Shown: positions 26,162-34,006 of the stretch, one piece after another
How positions within the stretch are numbered: the first letter of the stretch is position 1
Layout: each line of letters starts with the position of its first letter
Origin: Roseiarcus sp963732155
Lineage (GTDB): Bacteria > Pseudomonadota > Alphaproteobacteria > Rhizobiales > Beijerinckiaceae
Direction of reading: 5' to 3'
NCBI GenBank assembly: GCA_963732155.1
Contig: CAVSYB010000013.1
Location: 124,001 to 188,000 of the forward strand
DNA length: 64,000 bases
Translations under genes and position numbers: made by a program
The notes under the pieces: model-generated
The model's database searches: none
Seen by the model: only the letters and a program-made list of their open reading frames with translations
What the model was told of the DNA's origin: nothing

Positions 26162-27385
26162 TCAGTCGTTCACCCCGGCCGCGGCGTCGCTCATCAACAC
26201 GGCGGCCTGCGCGTCGGCGAGGATGCGGTCGTTGTTGATCATGATCGGCGAGGAAAGGATGTCGCGAAGATATCTTCCCATCGAGAACTCGCCGTCGTTG
26301 CGATAGCCCGACAGGCCGCAAGTCCGCATCGCGCCCATCACGATCGTCACCGCCAACTCGGAAGCCTCCACCTTGAGGAAGTTCAGCGCGAGCTGCACGT
26401 CGATCGCGTTCAGGGCGCGCGGGTCGCCGGAATGAAGCTCGAACTTCTGCGTCGCGGCCTGCAACGCGCCGCGCAGGGTTTCGAGCGATAGCCGCGCCTG
26501 CGTCAGATGCGCCGCGGCCGGCGGCAACTTGCCGCCCGAGGCGCGCGCGGCCTTGCGCACGAAGGCGCGCGCCCGCTGGACCGCTCCGGCGGCGACCCCG
26601 CTCCACGCCGCGCTCCAGAAGAGATGGGCGAGCGGCATCATCGTCTGGCTGTGAATTCTCTCGTAGGGTTCGGGCAGGATCTGATCCGGCTCCCCCTGCG
26701 CCCGCAGGATGAAGCCGACGCTGCAGGTTCCGCGCATGCCGAGCGTATCCCAGGATTGGGTGCGCTCCAGCGTGTAGTCTTCCTTCAGGAAGGCGACGAG
26801 CACCTGGTCCGAACTGGCGGCGGTCTCGGCGCGCCGCGCGGTGGTGAGGATGCCGTCGGCGTGTTCGCCATAGGAAATGACCGAAGCGTTGCGCTCCAGG
26901 GCGATGCGCGAGGCCTTGGTCTGGATCGCCGCCTCGCTCGAACGGATGGCGCCGCCGTTGGCGCCCTCGGTGGTCGACGAGGCGATCAGCAATTGCTTTT
27001 CGGCGATGCGTCGTTGGAGGTCTTCTTGCCAGGCGGCGCCGCCGGCGTGCCGGACCAGGCAGGCGACCTTGACCTGGTGCATCGCATAGATCAGCGCGGT
27101 CGAGGCGCAGGCGCGCCCTAGAATGGCGCAGACGTCGACGACGTCGGCGACGCTCGCGTCCTCGCCGCCCAGCGCGGCCGGGATCATGACGCCGAGCAGC
27201 CGCTGCTCGCGAATCGCCGCGAAGGCTTCTGCGGGGAAGCGGCCCTCGCGGTCGACCTCGTCGGCGAAGCGGGCGGCGATGTCGGCGGCGGCCGTCGCGC
27301 GGGCTCCAAAGCCGCCCGGCTCATAGCGGCCCGCGGCGCTGGCATGGGCGTTGCGAATCGGCAATCGGCTGATGTTGGAAGCCAT
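26162..27385 (-). CDS. Acyl-CoA dehydrogenase family flavoprotein
   Basis: A 407-residue FAD-dependent ACAD-fold protein. It has an N-terminal helical domain (FADEVDREGRFPAEAFAAIREQ, LGVMIPAALGGEDAS), a central beta domain (IASSTTEGANGGAIRSS, WDTLGMRGTCSVGFIL) and a C-terminal helical bundle (FLKVEASELAVTIVMGAMRTCGLSGY). The usual catalytic Glu position is not clear. The pairing with an amino acid:[carrier protein] ligase suggests that the substrate is an aminoacyl thioester on a carrier protein, as known for prolyl-S-carrier dehydrogenases. That is inference. The start at 27385 has GGAG at a nine-base spacing; an upstream in-frame ATG at 27403 has a weaker site. Confidence 0.85.
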   Translation of the reverse strand: MASNISRLPIRNAHASAAGRYEPGGFGARATAAADIAARFADEVDREGRFPAEAFAAIREQRLLGVMIPAALGGEDASVADVVDVCAILGRACASTALIYAMHQVKVACLVRHAGGAAWQEDLQRRIAEKQLLIASSTTEGANGGAIRSSEAAIQTKASRIALERNASVISYGEHADGILTTARRAETAASSDQVLVAFLKEDYTLERTQSWDTLGMRGTCSVGFILRAQGEPDQILPEPYERIHSQTMMPLAHLFWSAAWSGVAAGAVQRARAFVRKAARASGGKLPPAAAHLTQARLSLETLRGALQAATQKFELHSGDPRALNAIDVQLALNFLKVEASELAVTIVMGAMRTCGLSGYRNDGEFSMGRYLRDILSSPIMINNDRILADAQAAVLMSDAAAGVND

Positions 27386-27693
27386 GTTCCGGGTCTCCGT
27401 CATCTTGCGAAACGCTCGCCATGGGCGGGTCGATCACAAGTAGATTAATGTTAATAATTTACGATGATGCGGTCGCACATCGTATATAAACGTGATGATT
27501 TCGTTATCGCGCGTTTGCCATAAATAATCGATAAAGTGTTTATTTATTGGTTAACAGTTCGTTGCGAAATATACGACATATTTCTGCTTGCATTGACTCA
27601 AATTTAGGACGACTATTTACATAGTAGCGTTGCGCGTGATCGATAACCGCGGCGTCTGTCGCTGCCCCGTTCTGACACAGAGAGTGATGAAAA
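27386..27693. promoter_or_regulatory. Long AT-rich divergent promoter region
   Basis: About 308 bases between the acyl-CoA dehydrogenase gene (minus) and the second carrier-protein gene (plus). From 27435 to 27630 the sequence is notably AT-rich (TTAATGTTAATAATTTACG, ATAAATAATCGATAAAG). TTGCATTGACTCAA at 27588-27601 repeats the element seen at 22816. Within it TTGACT (27593-27598), followed after 17 bases by TTTACA (27616-27621), is a possible sigma70-like promoter for the carrier-protein gene. No credible gene was seen here. Confidence 0.5.
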
Positions 27694-27951
27694 ATGCTGG
27701 ACTGCGCCGCTTTGACCGACCAGATCATCGAGATCGTCCGTCAGGCCATGCCGGGCCAACCCGCGCTCGCCAACCTCGCCGCGGACGCCGACCTCTATGA
27801 CGCCGGGCTCACGTCGATGGCGATGGTCAAACTGATGCTGGCGGTCGAGGTCGCGTTCGACATCGCCATTCCGGACGCGGACCTGCACCCCGACAACTTC
27901 CGCTCGATCGGCGCGGTCGAAACGCTCGTCGCGCGATTGCGGGGCCGCTGA
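27694..27951 (+). CDS. Carrier protein (second of two), probable partner of amino acid:[CP] ligase
   Basis: An 85-residue carrier protein with the phosphopantetheine Ser at about residue 41 in LYDAGLTSMAMVKLML. The helix-II sequence VKLMLAVEVAFDIAIPDADL and the C-terminal FRSIGAVETLVARLRGR are typical of these stand-alone carriers. In related genomes the cognate carrier lies beside the ligase gene, as here across the divergent promoter. It would hold the amino acid as a thioester for later enzymes. AGAGAG lies upstream of the ATG. It is followed after six bases by an alpha/beta-hydrolase gene. Confidence 0.85.
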   Translation: MLDCAALTDQIIEIVRQAMPGQPALANLAADADLYDAGLTSMAMVKLMLAVEVAFDIAIPDADLHPDNFRSIGAVETLVARLRGR

Positions 27952-27957
27952 TCCTGC

Positions 27958-28887
27958 ATGCCTCTCGATAAATTCGCGCGGCGGTTTCTCGATCTCGCCG
28001 GCGCCGGCGCGAGAGGCCGCGCGGGTGAGCCGACGCTCGCCGAGATGCGCGAGGGAATCGAAAATCTCGCCGCCTTCGCCGGCGCGCCGCGCGCGGCTGA
28101 GGGCGACGCGCGCGATGTGCTGTTGCCGGGAAGCGCCATCCCGGCCCGCATCTATTCGCCCGTTGCGCCGGCCTCGCAGACCTTGCCGGGCCTTGTCTAT
28201 TTTCACGGCGGCGGCTGGCTGTCGGGCGGGCTGGCGTCCCATGCGGCGATCTGTCGCGCCCTCGCGGCGGAAAGCGGCTGCCGCGTCATCGCCGTCGACT
28301 ATCGCTTGGCGCCTGAACATCGCTTTCCCGCCGGCATCGAGGATTGCCGCGCCGCCGTCGCGATCATCGCCGATCATGCGGTGGCGTTCGGCCTCGATCC
28401 GGCGCGCATCGGCGTCGCCGGCAATTCGGCGGGGGCCAACCTTGCCGTCGTCGTCTGCCAGCTCGCCAAAGAGAGCGGTCCGCGAATCGCGCTGCAGGCG
28501 CTGCTTTGTCCAGTGATGGATGCGCTCGGCCACACCCGATCGCGCCAGACGCTCGGCCGCGGCTACTTCCTCGAGGAGCGGACGATGGTTCGCTATTGGG
28601 AGAATTATCGAATCGACGGGCTCGATGCCGACGACCCGATGGTTTCCCCGCTGCGGGCGAGCGATTTTCGCGATATGCCGCCGGCGATCATCCACACCGC
28701 CGAATACGATCCGTTGTGCGACGAAGGCGCGCTTTACGCCATCGAACTCGCCCGCGCCGGAGTCGCGGTCAGCCATTGCCGGCACCCGGGCATGATCCAC
28801 CACTTCTACGGCCTCGGCGGCGCTATTCCCTATGCGTCGACCGCCCTGGCGGCGATCGGCGCGGAAGTCCGCGCGGGCTTTGCCTGA
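27958..28887 (+). CDS. Alpha/beta hydrolase, hormone-sensitive-lipase family
   Basis: A 309-residue esterase. The oxyanion motif is HGGGW (residues 83-87), the nucleophile elbow is GNSAGAN (Ser157), the acid residue is likely in the TAEYDPLCDEG strand, and the catalytic His is in GMIHHFYGLGG. It directly follows the second carrier-protein gene (six-base gap), so it may release the product from the carrier as a thioesterase or act on an ester in the same pathway. The family itself has broad ester and lipid substrates. No signal peptide was seen. Confidence 0.88.
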   Translation: MPLDKFARRFLDLAGAGARGRAGEPTLAEMREGIENLAAFAGAPRAAEGDARDVLLPGSAIPARIYSPVAPASQTLPGLVYFHGGGWLSGGLASHAAICRALAAESGCRVIAVDYRLAPEHRFPAGIEDCRAAVAIIADHAVAFGLDPARIGVAGNSAGANLAVVVCQLAKESGPRIALQALLCPVMDALGHTRSRQTLGRGYFLEERTMVRYWENYRIDGLDADDPMVSPLRASDFRDMPPAIIHTAEYDPLCDEGALYAIELARAGVAVSHCRHPGMIHHFYGLGGAIPYASTALAAIGAEVRAGFA

Positions 28888-28911
28888 CGGAGCGCCGGAT
28901 CGAGGCCGGCG

Positions 28912-30747
28912 TCAAAGACGCATCGCGCCGCTTTCGATCGCCGCAAAGGTAAGACGATCGAGCGCGACATAAGCGTCCTGCGCCCGATCCAACACATAGA
29001 GCGGATCGGCGATATGGCCGGGATCGAATCCCTCGTTCGCCAGATCATTCTTCCTGTGCTTGAAGGTCGCGGTGGTTTCGATCCTGCGGCGCACGCGCAG
29101 GAAGACCGGGCGCGCGTAGGGCGGCAACGCGCGCAGATGGCGGGCGATCCCATCAAGGTCGAGATCGCCATCGACGCGCAGCAGGGCCATGCCGGCGCGC
29201 CCCTCGGCGCCCCTCACCGCGACGCCGTAGACGACCGCCTCGACGACGCCGGGGCAGGCGCACAGCAGGGAGGCCACCTCGAGCGTCGCGACATTCTCGC
29301 CTTTCCAGCGGAAGGTGTCGCCGATCCGGTCGATGAAATAATAGAAGCCCTGCGCGTCGAGACGCATCAGGTCGCCACTGCGCATGTAGGCGTCGCCCGG
29401 CGCGAAGACGTTGCGCAGGATCTTCTTTTCCGTGTCGGCGGGGTTCGTGTAGCCCTCGAAGCGGGCCGACAGGTCGCGCCCGTCGCTTGAAATCCGCCCG
29501 ATCGCTTCGCCCGCCTCGCCGGGGCGGCAGCGGACGCAAAATCCGTCGGCGCCGCGCAACGGCTGGCCGGCGTCGAAATCGAACTTCACCAGCGCGACCG
29601 GATCGCGCGCCGTCAGAAAGCCCGGCGTCCTGCCGATCGCGCCGACCTTTCCCTCGACATTGTAGAGTGAGAAATTTCCTTCGGTGGCGGCGTAGAATTC
29701 GAGAATGCGCGGGATGGCGAAGCGCCGCTCGAAGGCGCGCCAGACCTCGGCGCCCATGCCGTTGCCGCAGGCGAGCCGCAGGCGGTGCGCTCGCTCGGCC
29801 GGGTGCGGCGGCGCCGCCCCGAGATAGCGGCAGAGCTCGCCGATATATTGAAACACTGTGCAATCCCAGCGCCCGACGTCGTCCCAGAACTGGCGCGCCG
29901 AAAACCGCTCCTGCACGACGACCGAACCGCCGCGGACCAGCGCGGCGCCGATCGCCACGACGCCGCCGATGCTGTGGTACATCGGCAGGCAGTCGTACAT
30001 ACGATCGTCGGCGCTGATGTCGGCGAGGCCGGCGAACCAGCAACTCCACATCATGATGCGGTGATGGCTGACGTTGGCGGCCTTCGGCATCCCCGTCGTG
30101 CCCGAAGTGTAGATGCACAACGCACGGTCGGCGAGGCGCACTTCGCGCCGTTCGAGGGTCGACAGCTCGCCGCCCTCCAGCGTCTCGATCGCCAGATCGA
30201 TCCGCGGCGCCGCGAGCTGCGCCTCTCCGTGCAGCCACAGCGCGGGCGCCGAGGCCAAATGCGGCGCGGCGGCGCTGAAAGCCTCCGCCAATTCCGCCGC
30301 GACGATGATGTGGCTCGGCTCGGCGACCGCGATGCAATGCGCCAGGGCGGCGCCGGTAAGGTTCGTGTTGAGCAGCGCGACGACGCCGCCGACCTGCGTG
30401 ACGCCGAGCCAGATCGCGAAATATTCCGGCCGATTGGGCATCAACAGGCAGACCGGCGCCGCCGGGCCGATCCCTTGCCGCAGCGCCCACCGCGAATAGC
30501 GGTTCATCCGTTGCGCAAGCGCGGCGAAGCTCATCGTCTCGCGATCGCTAAGCAGCGCGGGCTTGTCGCCGAACGTCCGTCCCAACTCGCCGATCAGCGC
30601 CGGCAGCGTTCGCGTCGGAGTCTCGGCGATGCGCGCGGTCGCCTCGAGCGCGCGCATCCAGTCGCGCGCCGGCGTCGATCGCCGATCGGCCGGGCGCGCG
30701 ATCGGCGTCGGTCCCGGCGCTTCAGCCGACAGCGTCGAGCCGTCCAT
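28912..30747 (-). CDS. Long-chain acyl-CoA synthetase-like AMP-binding protein
   Basis: A 611-residue adenylate-forming enzyme of the FATP/very-long-chain acyl-CoA synthetase type. Visible motifs are CIYTSGTTGMPKAANVSHHR (P-loop), ILEFYAATEGNFSLYN (A5), GDAYMRSGDLMRLDAQGFYYFIDR (A7/A8 with the hinge) and FRWKGENVATLEVA. The C-terminus has TATFKHRKNDLANEGFDP, with a Lys in the usual place. It would activate a fatty or other carboxylic acid to its CoA (or carrier) thioester. It is the last gene of a tight minus-strand run metY-metA-flavin reductase-ligase with gaps of only 6-15 bases. GGGGAG lies before the ATG. Confidence 0.88.
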   Translation of the reverse strand: MDGSTLSAEAPGPTPIARPADRRSTPARDWMRALEATARIAETPTRTLPALIGELGRTFGDKPALLSDRETMSFAALAQRMNRYSRWALRQGIGPAAPVCLLMPNRPEYFAIWLGVTQVGGVVALLNTNLTGAALAHCIAVAEPSHIIVAAELAEAFSAAAPHLASAPALWLHGEAQLAAPRIDLAIETLEGGELSTLERREVRLADRALCIYTSGTTGMPKAANVSHHRIMMWSCWFAGLADISADDRMYDCLPMYHSIGGVVAIGAALVRGGSVVVQERFSARQFWDDVGRWDCTVFQYIGELCRYLGAAPPHPAERAHRLRLACGNGMGAEVWRAFERRFAIPRILEFYAATEGNFSLYNVEGKVGAIGRTPGFLTARDPVALVKFDFDAGQPLRGADGFCVRCRPGEAGEAIGRISSDGRDLSARFEGYTNPADTEKKILRNVFAPGDAYMRSGDLMRLDAQGFYYFIDRIGDTFRWKGENVATLEVASLLCACPGVVEAVVYGVAVRGAEGRAGMALLRVDGDLDLDGIARHLRALPPYARPVFLRVRRRIETTATFKHRKNDLANEGFDPGHIADPLYVLDRAQDAYVALDRLTFAAIESGAMRL

Positions 30748-30762
30748 CGGGTCTCCCCAATC

Positions 30763-31308
30763 TCATTCGAGCTGCTCGAACCGCCCGCGCCAATGGATGA
30801 GCGCCGGCGCGCCGCCGGTGCGATGCACGGCGGCGACCCGGCCGATCAGAATCGCGTGGGTGTGGCGCTCGAGCACCTCTTCGACGGCGCAATCGATGTA
30901 AGCGAGCGCGCCGCGCAGCAGCGGCGCTCCGGTGACGAGCGTCGTCCATTCCGCGCCGGCAAATCGCGCGGCGCCATGCACTCCGCCGCGACCCGCAAAG
31001 CGATCGGCGAGATCCTCATGCGCAGCGGCGAGAATATTGACCCCGAAGGCGCGGCTCGCGCGAAGCGCGGCGAGGGTCGACGACGCGCGGGCGATGCAGA
31101 CGATCAGCGAGGGCGGGTCGAGCGACAGGGAGCACAGCGAGGTCGCAGTGCAGCCCATTCGTTGCTCGCCGCGCCCGGCGGTCACCAGGGCGACGCCGCT
31201 GGCCAGTTCACGCATCGCCAGGCGAAACGCTGCGCCCTCCGGCTCGGTCGCCGCGCCGTTCAGGCGGTTCGCCGGCGATCCGAGCGTCGGAATCTCGACA
31301 TAATTCAT
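30763..31308 (-). CDS. Flavin reductase domain protein
   Basis: A 181-residue FMN-binding split-barrel protein (flavin reductase of two-component monooxygenases). It has FRLAMRELASGVALVTAG at the start, GCTATSLCSLSLDPPSLIVCI (the FMN-binding core), FGVNILAAAHEDLADRFAG and the terminal HAILIGRVAAVH. Such proteins reduce FMN or FAD with NAD(P)H for a partner oxygenase. No obvious flavin-dependent monooxygenase lies in the window, although the acyl-CoA-dehydrogenase-type protein at 26162 could be the flavin acceptor. The start at 31308 has AAGGACGG upstream. It is 14 bases behind metA and 15 bases ahead of the AMP-binding gene. Confidence 0.87.
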   Translation of the reverse strand: MNYVEIPTLGSPANRLNGAATEPEGAAFRLAMRELASGVALVTAGRGEQRMGCTATSLCSLSLDPPSLIVCIARASSTLAALRASRAFGVNILAAAHEDLADRFAGRGGVHGAARFAGAEWTTLVTGAPLLRGALAYIDCAVEEVLERHTHAILIGRVAAVHRTGGAPALIHWRGRFEQLE

Positions 31309-31322
31309 TGACCGCCGTCCTT

Positions 31323-32369
31323 CTATCCGCCCCACCGGGCGACGGCGATCGACCGATCGTCGAGAGTCGCAGCCTTGCGTTCCGAGACAAGGTCGAGCCA
31401 ATTGCGATAGAACTGGACCGCCGCGGGGCGCCAGGGGGCCTCGACCGGCCCGAACGCGCCGGCGTCGGGAAAGGATTCCATCAGTTCAGGCCGGCGGTCG
31501 AGCCGCGCGCGCTCCGCGAACGCCGCCAGGGAGCGCTCGACAGGCGTCGGATAATAGGCGACGGGAATGGCGGGCGGCGCATCCTGCTCACCGCGCAGGA
31601 ACCGGCTCATGTCGCGGCGATATTCGCGCGCCAGCGAGTCGTTCTCGTATTCGGGATGCCCCTGAAGGAAGACGAACAGGGCCTCCCGCTGCTTGACGAA
31701 GGCGTCGACGCCGACTTCGCGGTTCGCCGTGAGCAGTTGATAGTCCTGGCGGATCAGGTCCTGCGCGTTCAATCCGTTGCGGCGCGAGTGCGGCGCCAGC
31801 ACCGCCTCGCCCAGGCCCGACACGAGCCGGTTGAGCGGCGTCGTCTCGAACGCAAATACTCCCGAGCGCTTGGCCGCCAGCGGCTGCCGGGCGATCCCAT
31901 CGAAATGCAGCACGCCGGCGTGCGCCGCCAGGCACGAGAGGATCGTCGAGACGGTGCTCGCGTCGGCCCAGTCGAGAAGCTCGGTCAGCGCCGACCAGTA
32001 GGGCTCCTCGCTCAATTGCGGCGTCATCGGCTCGGCGCCGGTCACGATCAGCGCGTCCAGCCGCACGCGGCCAAGCTCGTCCGCGTCCCGATAGGTTCGC
32101 TTCAGCGCGCCTCGCGCCTCGGCCGAGCGCGGCACGTCGCGCAGCCCGAAGAGATGCAGGCGCACGTCGGCGCGCCCGGATGCGGCGGTCAGCAGATTGG
32201 AGAACTGGCGCTCGGTCGCCAGCAGCGCCGCATCGGGCATGTTGTTGACGAGCCCGATCTCGATCTTTCTGCCGCGGTCGCGGATCGAGCCGCGACGCAG
32301 GCGCCGCTCGCGGACGGCGCTGATCTGCGCGATGGTTTCGGGCGACAGGCGTTCGACGGTGACGGGCAT
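31323..32369 (-). CDS. metA: Homoserine O-acyltransferase, MetA family
   Basis: A 348-residue enzyme of the MetA (HTS) family, which activates homoserine with acetyl-CoA or succinyl-CoA for methionine synthesis. The N-terminal IEIGLVNNMPDAALLATERQF matches the class I glutaminase-like fold. The acyl-accepting Cys is in ILSCLAAHAGVLHF, and the catalytic His/Glu pair is in FLQGHPEYENDSLAREY. The length is somewhat above the E. coli enzyme because of N- and C-terminal additions. It follows metY by six bases. Acetyl versus succinyl specificity cannot be read safely from sequence. A role in the neighbouring carrier-protein pathway is possible but unproven. Confidence 0.86.
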   Translation of the reverse strand: MPVTVERLSPETIAQISAVRERRLRRGSIRDRGRKIEIGLVNNMPDAALLATERQFSNLLTAASGRADVRLHLFGLRDVPRSAEARGALKRTYRDADELGRVRLDALIVTGAEPMTPQLSEEPYWSALTELLDWADASTVSTILSCLAAHAGVLHFDGIARQPLAAKRSGVFAFETTPLNRLVSGLGEAVLAPHSRRNGLNAQDLIRQDYQLLTANREVGVDAFVKQREALFVFLQGHPEYENDSLAREYRRDMSRFLRGEQDAPPAIPVAYYPTPVERSLAAFAERARLDRRPELMESFPDAGAFGPVEAPWRPAAVQFYRNWLDLVSERKAATLDDRSIAVARWGG

Positions 32370-32375
32370 GGCCGC

Positions 32376-33680
32376 TTACTCCGCGGCCAGGGCGGGGCGG
32401 CGAACCGCCGCGGCCGCCGCCAGCGCCTGGTCAATGTCCTCGATGATGTCGCTGACGTGCTCGATGCCGACGCAGATGCGGATCGTTTCGGGACGAACGC
32501 CCGCCGCGGCCTGCTCGGCGGGGGTCATCTGTCGATGGGTCGTCGAGGCGGGATGGCAGCACAGCGACTTGGCGTCGCCGATGTTGACGAGACGCTTGAC
32601 CAGAGTGAGGGCGTCATAGAAGGTCTTCCCGGCCTCCAATCCGCCCTTGATCCCGAAAGTGAACAGCGACGCAGCGCGCCCGCCGAGATATTTTTGCGTC
32701 AGCGGGTAGAACGGGCTGTCGGGAAAGCCGGCGTAATTGACCCAATCGACGCGCGGATCGGCGCGCAGGAATTCCGCGACCTTGCGGCCGTTTTCGACAT
32801 GGCGCTCAACGCGCAGCGCGACCGTCTCGATGCCCTGCAGCAGCAGGAAGGCGCTCATCGGCGCCAGCACGGCGCCGGTGGTGCGCTGATAGACGCTGCG
32901 GCAGCGCGCGACATAGGCCTGCGCGCCGAAATGCTCGACGTAGACGAGGCCGTGATAGGATTCATCGGGCTCGCTGAACGCCGGAAAGCGGCGCGCGTTG
33001 CCGCGCCAGTCGAAGGCGCCGGAATCGACGATCGCGCCGCCCATCGCGACGCCGTGGCCGCCCATGAATTTTGTCAGCGAATGCACCACGATATCCGCGC
33101 CGTGCTCGATCGGGCGCAGGAGGATCGGCGTCGCCACGGTATTGTCGACGACGAGCGGCACGCCGTGCCGGTGCGCGACTTCCGCCAGCGCCTCGATGTC
33201 GCAGATGTTGCCCGCCGGATTGCCGATGCTCTCGCAAAACACCGCGCGCGTGCTTTCGTCGATCAATGGCTCGATCGCCTCGCCGCGGTCGCTCGGCGCA
33301 AAGCGCGCCTCGATCCCCTGTCGCCGCAGGACATGGGCGAACAGCGTGTGCGTCGTGCCGTAAAGCTGCGGCACGCTGACGATATTGCCGCCGTGGTCGG
33401 CGAGGGTGGCGATCGCATAATGCAGCGCCGCCTGGCCCGAAGCGGTGCTGAGCGCGGCGACGCCGCCCTCGAGTTCGGCGACCCGGCGCTCGAGAATGTC
33501 GGCGGTCGGGTTGCTGATGCGCGAATAGCGAAAGCCGTCGACCTCCAGATTGAACAGCGCCGCGCCATGATCGGCGCTGTCGAACTCATAGGCGACGTTC
33601 TGATAGATTGGCGCGGCGACCGCCCTGGTCGCCGGATCGCAACGGAAGCCGCCGTGGATGGAAATCGTCTCGCTGCGCAT
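32376..33680 (-). CDS. metY: O-acetylhomoserine sulfhydrylase-like PLP enzyme
   Basis: A 434-residue PLP enzyme of the Cys/Met metabolism family, closest in length and motifs to O-acetylhomoserine (thiol)-lyase. Landmarks are TAVAAPIYQNVAYEF-type N-terminal sequence, FRYSRISNPTADILERRVA, STASGQAALHYAI, VVDNTVATPILLRPIEHGADIV and the PLP Lys in VHSLTKFMGGHG. It would catalyse gamma-replacement on O-acylhomoserine with sulfide to give homocysteine. It leads a four-gene operon with metA, a flavin reductase and an AMP-binding ligase. A hairpin (33705-33734) lies in its leader. Confidence 0.87.
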   Translation of the reverse strand: MRSETISIHGGFRCDPATRAVAAPIYQNVAYEFDSADHGAALFNLEVDGFRYSRISNPTADILERRVAELEGGVAALSTASGQAALHYAIATLADHGGNIVSVPQLYGTTHTLFAHVLRRQGIEARFAPSDRGEAIEPLIDESTRAVFCESIGNPAGNICDIEALAEVAHRHGVPLVVDNTVATPILLRPIEHGADIVVHSLTKFMGGHGVAMGGAIVDSGAFDWRGNARRFPAFSEPDESYHGLVYVEHFGAQAYVARCRSVYQRTTGAVLAPMSAFLLLQGIETVALRVERHVENGRKVAEFLRADPRVDWVNYAGFPDSPFYPLTQKYLGGRAASLFTFGIKGGLEAGKTFYDALTLVKRLVNIGDAKSLCCHPASTTHRQMTPAEQAAAGVRPETIRICVGIEHVSDIIEDIDQALAAAAAVRRPALAAE

Positions 33681-34006
33681 GTGGCCCTCTGCGCGTTGCG
33701 CTGAACGGGATGAATGAAAGAATTCCTGTCCCGTGAAAGCTTCGTGCCAACAGACTTGCTCCAGTTAGCGCGCATTTTCAACAATTGGTATTGATTTATC
33801 GTTCGTTAAAGTTAAGACAAAACTTGGTTAATTCATTAATTATAGTTACATATATTTACCATATTGAAGCTGTTGCTACGACCGAGCTCATGCGGGTTGA
33901 TGCAGCCCGGCTTGGCTTGGCGGCCGCAGGCCGCGCGCGCACGTTTCCCCGCGACCGCGCGACGACGGTCATTGTCGCGCGCGCCGGCGCAGGCGCCGTT
34001 CGGCCT
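33681..34006. other. Intergenic region: metY leader hairpin and AT-rich promoter
   Basis: About 326 bases upstream of metY and downstream of the MFS gene. ACGGGA at 33705-33710 pairs with TCCCGT at 33729-33734 to form a possible hairpin in the metY leader, 25 bases before the start codon. The stretch 33780-33890 is AT-rich and should hold the metY promoter (on the minus strand). I compared the leader with the SAM-II riboswitch pattern and did not find its conserved loops. Confidence 0.4.

Noticed and set aside
27540..27728. A 62-codon minus-strand frame in the AT-rich promoter before the second carrier protein
   Set aside because: It overlaps the carrier-protein start and the putative promoter, and has no ribosome site or similarity.
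33681..33790. SAM-II riboswitch upstream of metY
   Set aside because: The leader was compared with the remembered SAM-II pattern; the conserved pseudoknot loops are not present. Only a simple hairpin is seen.
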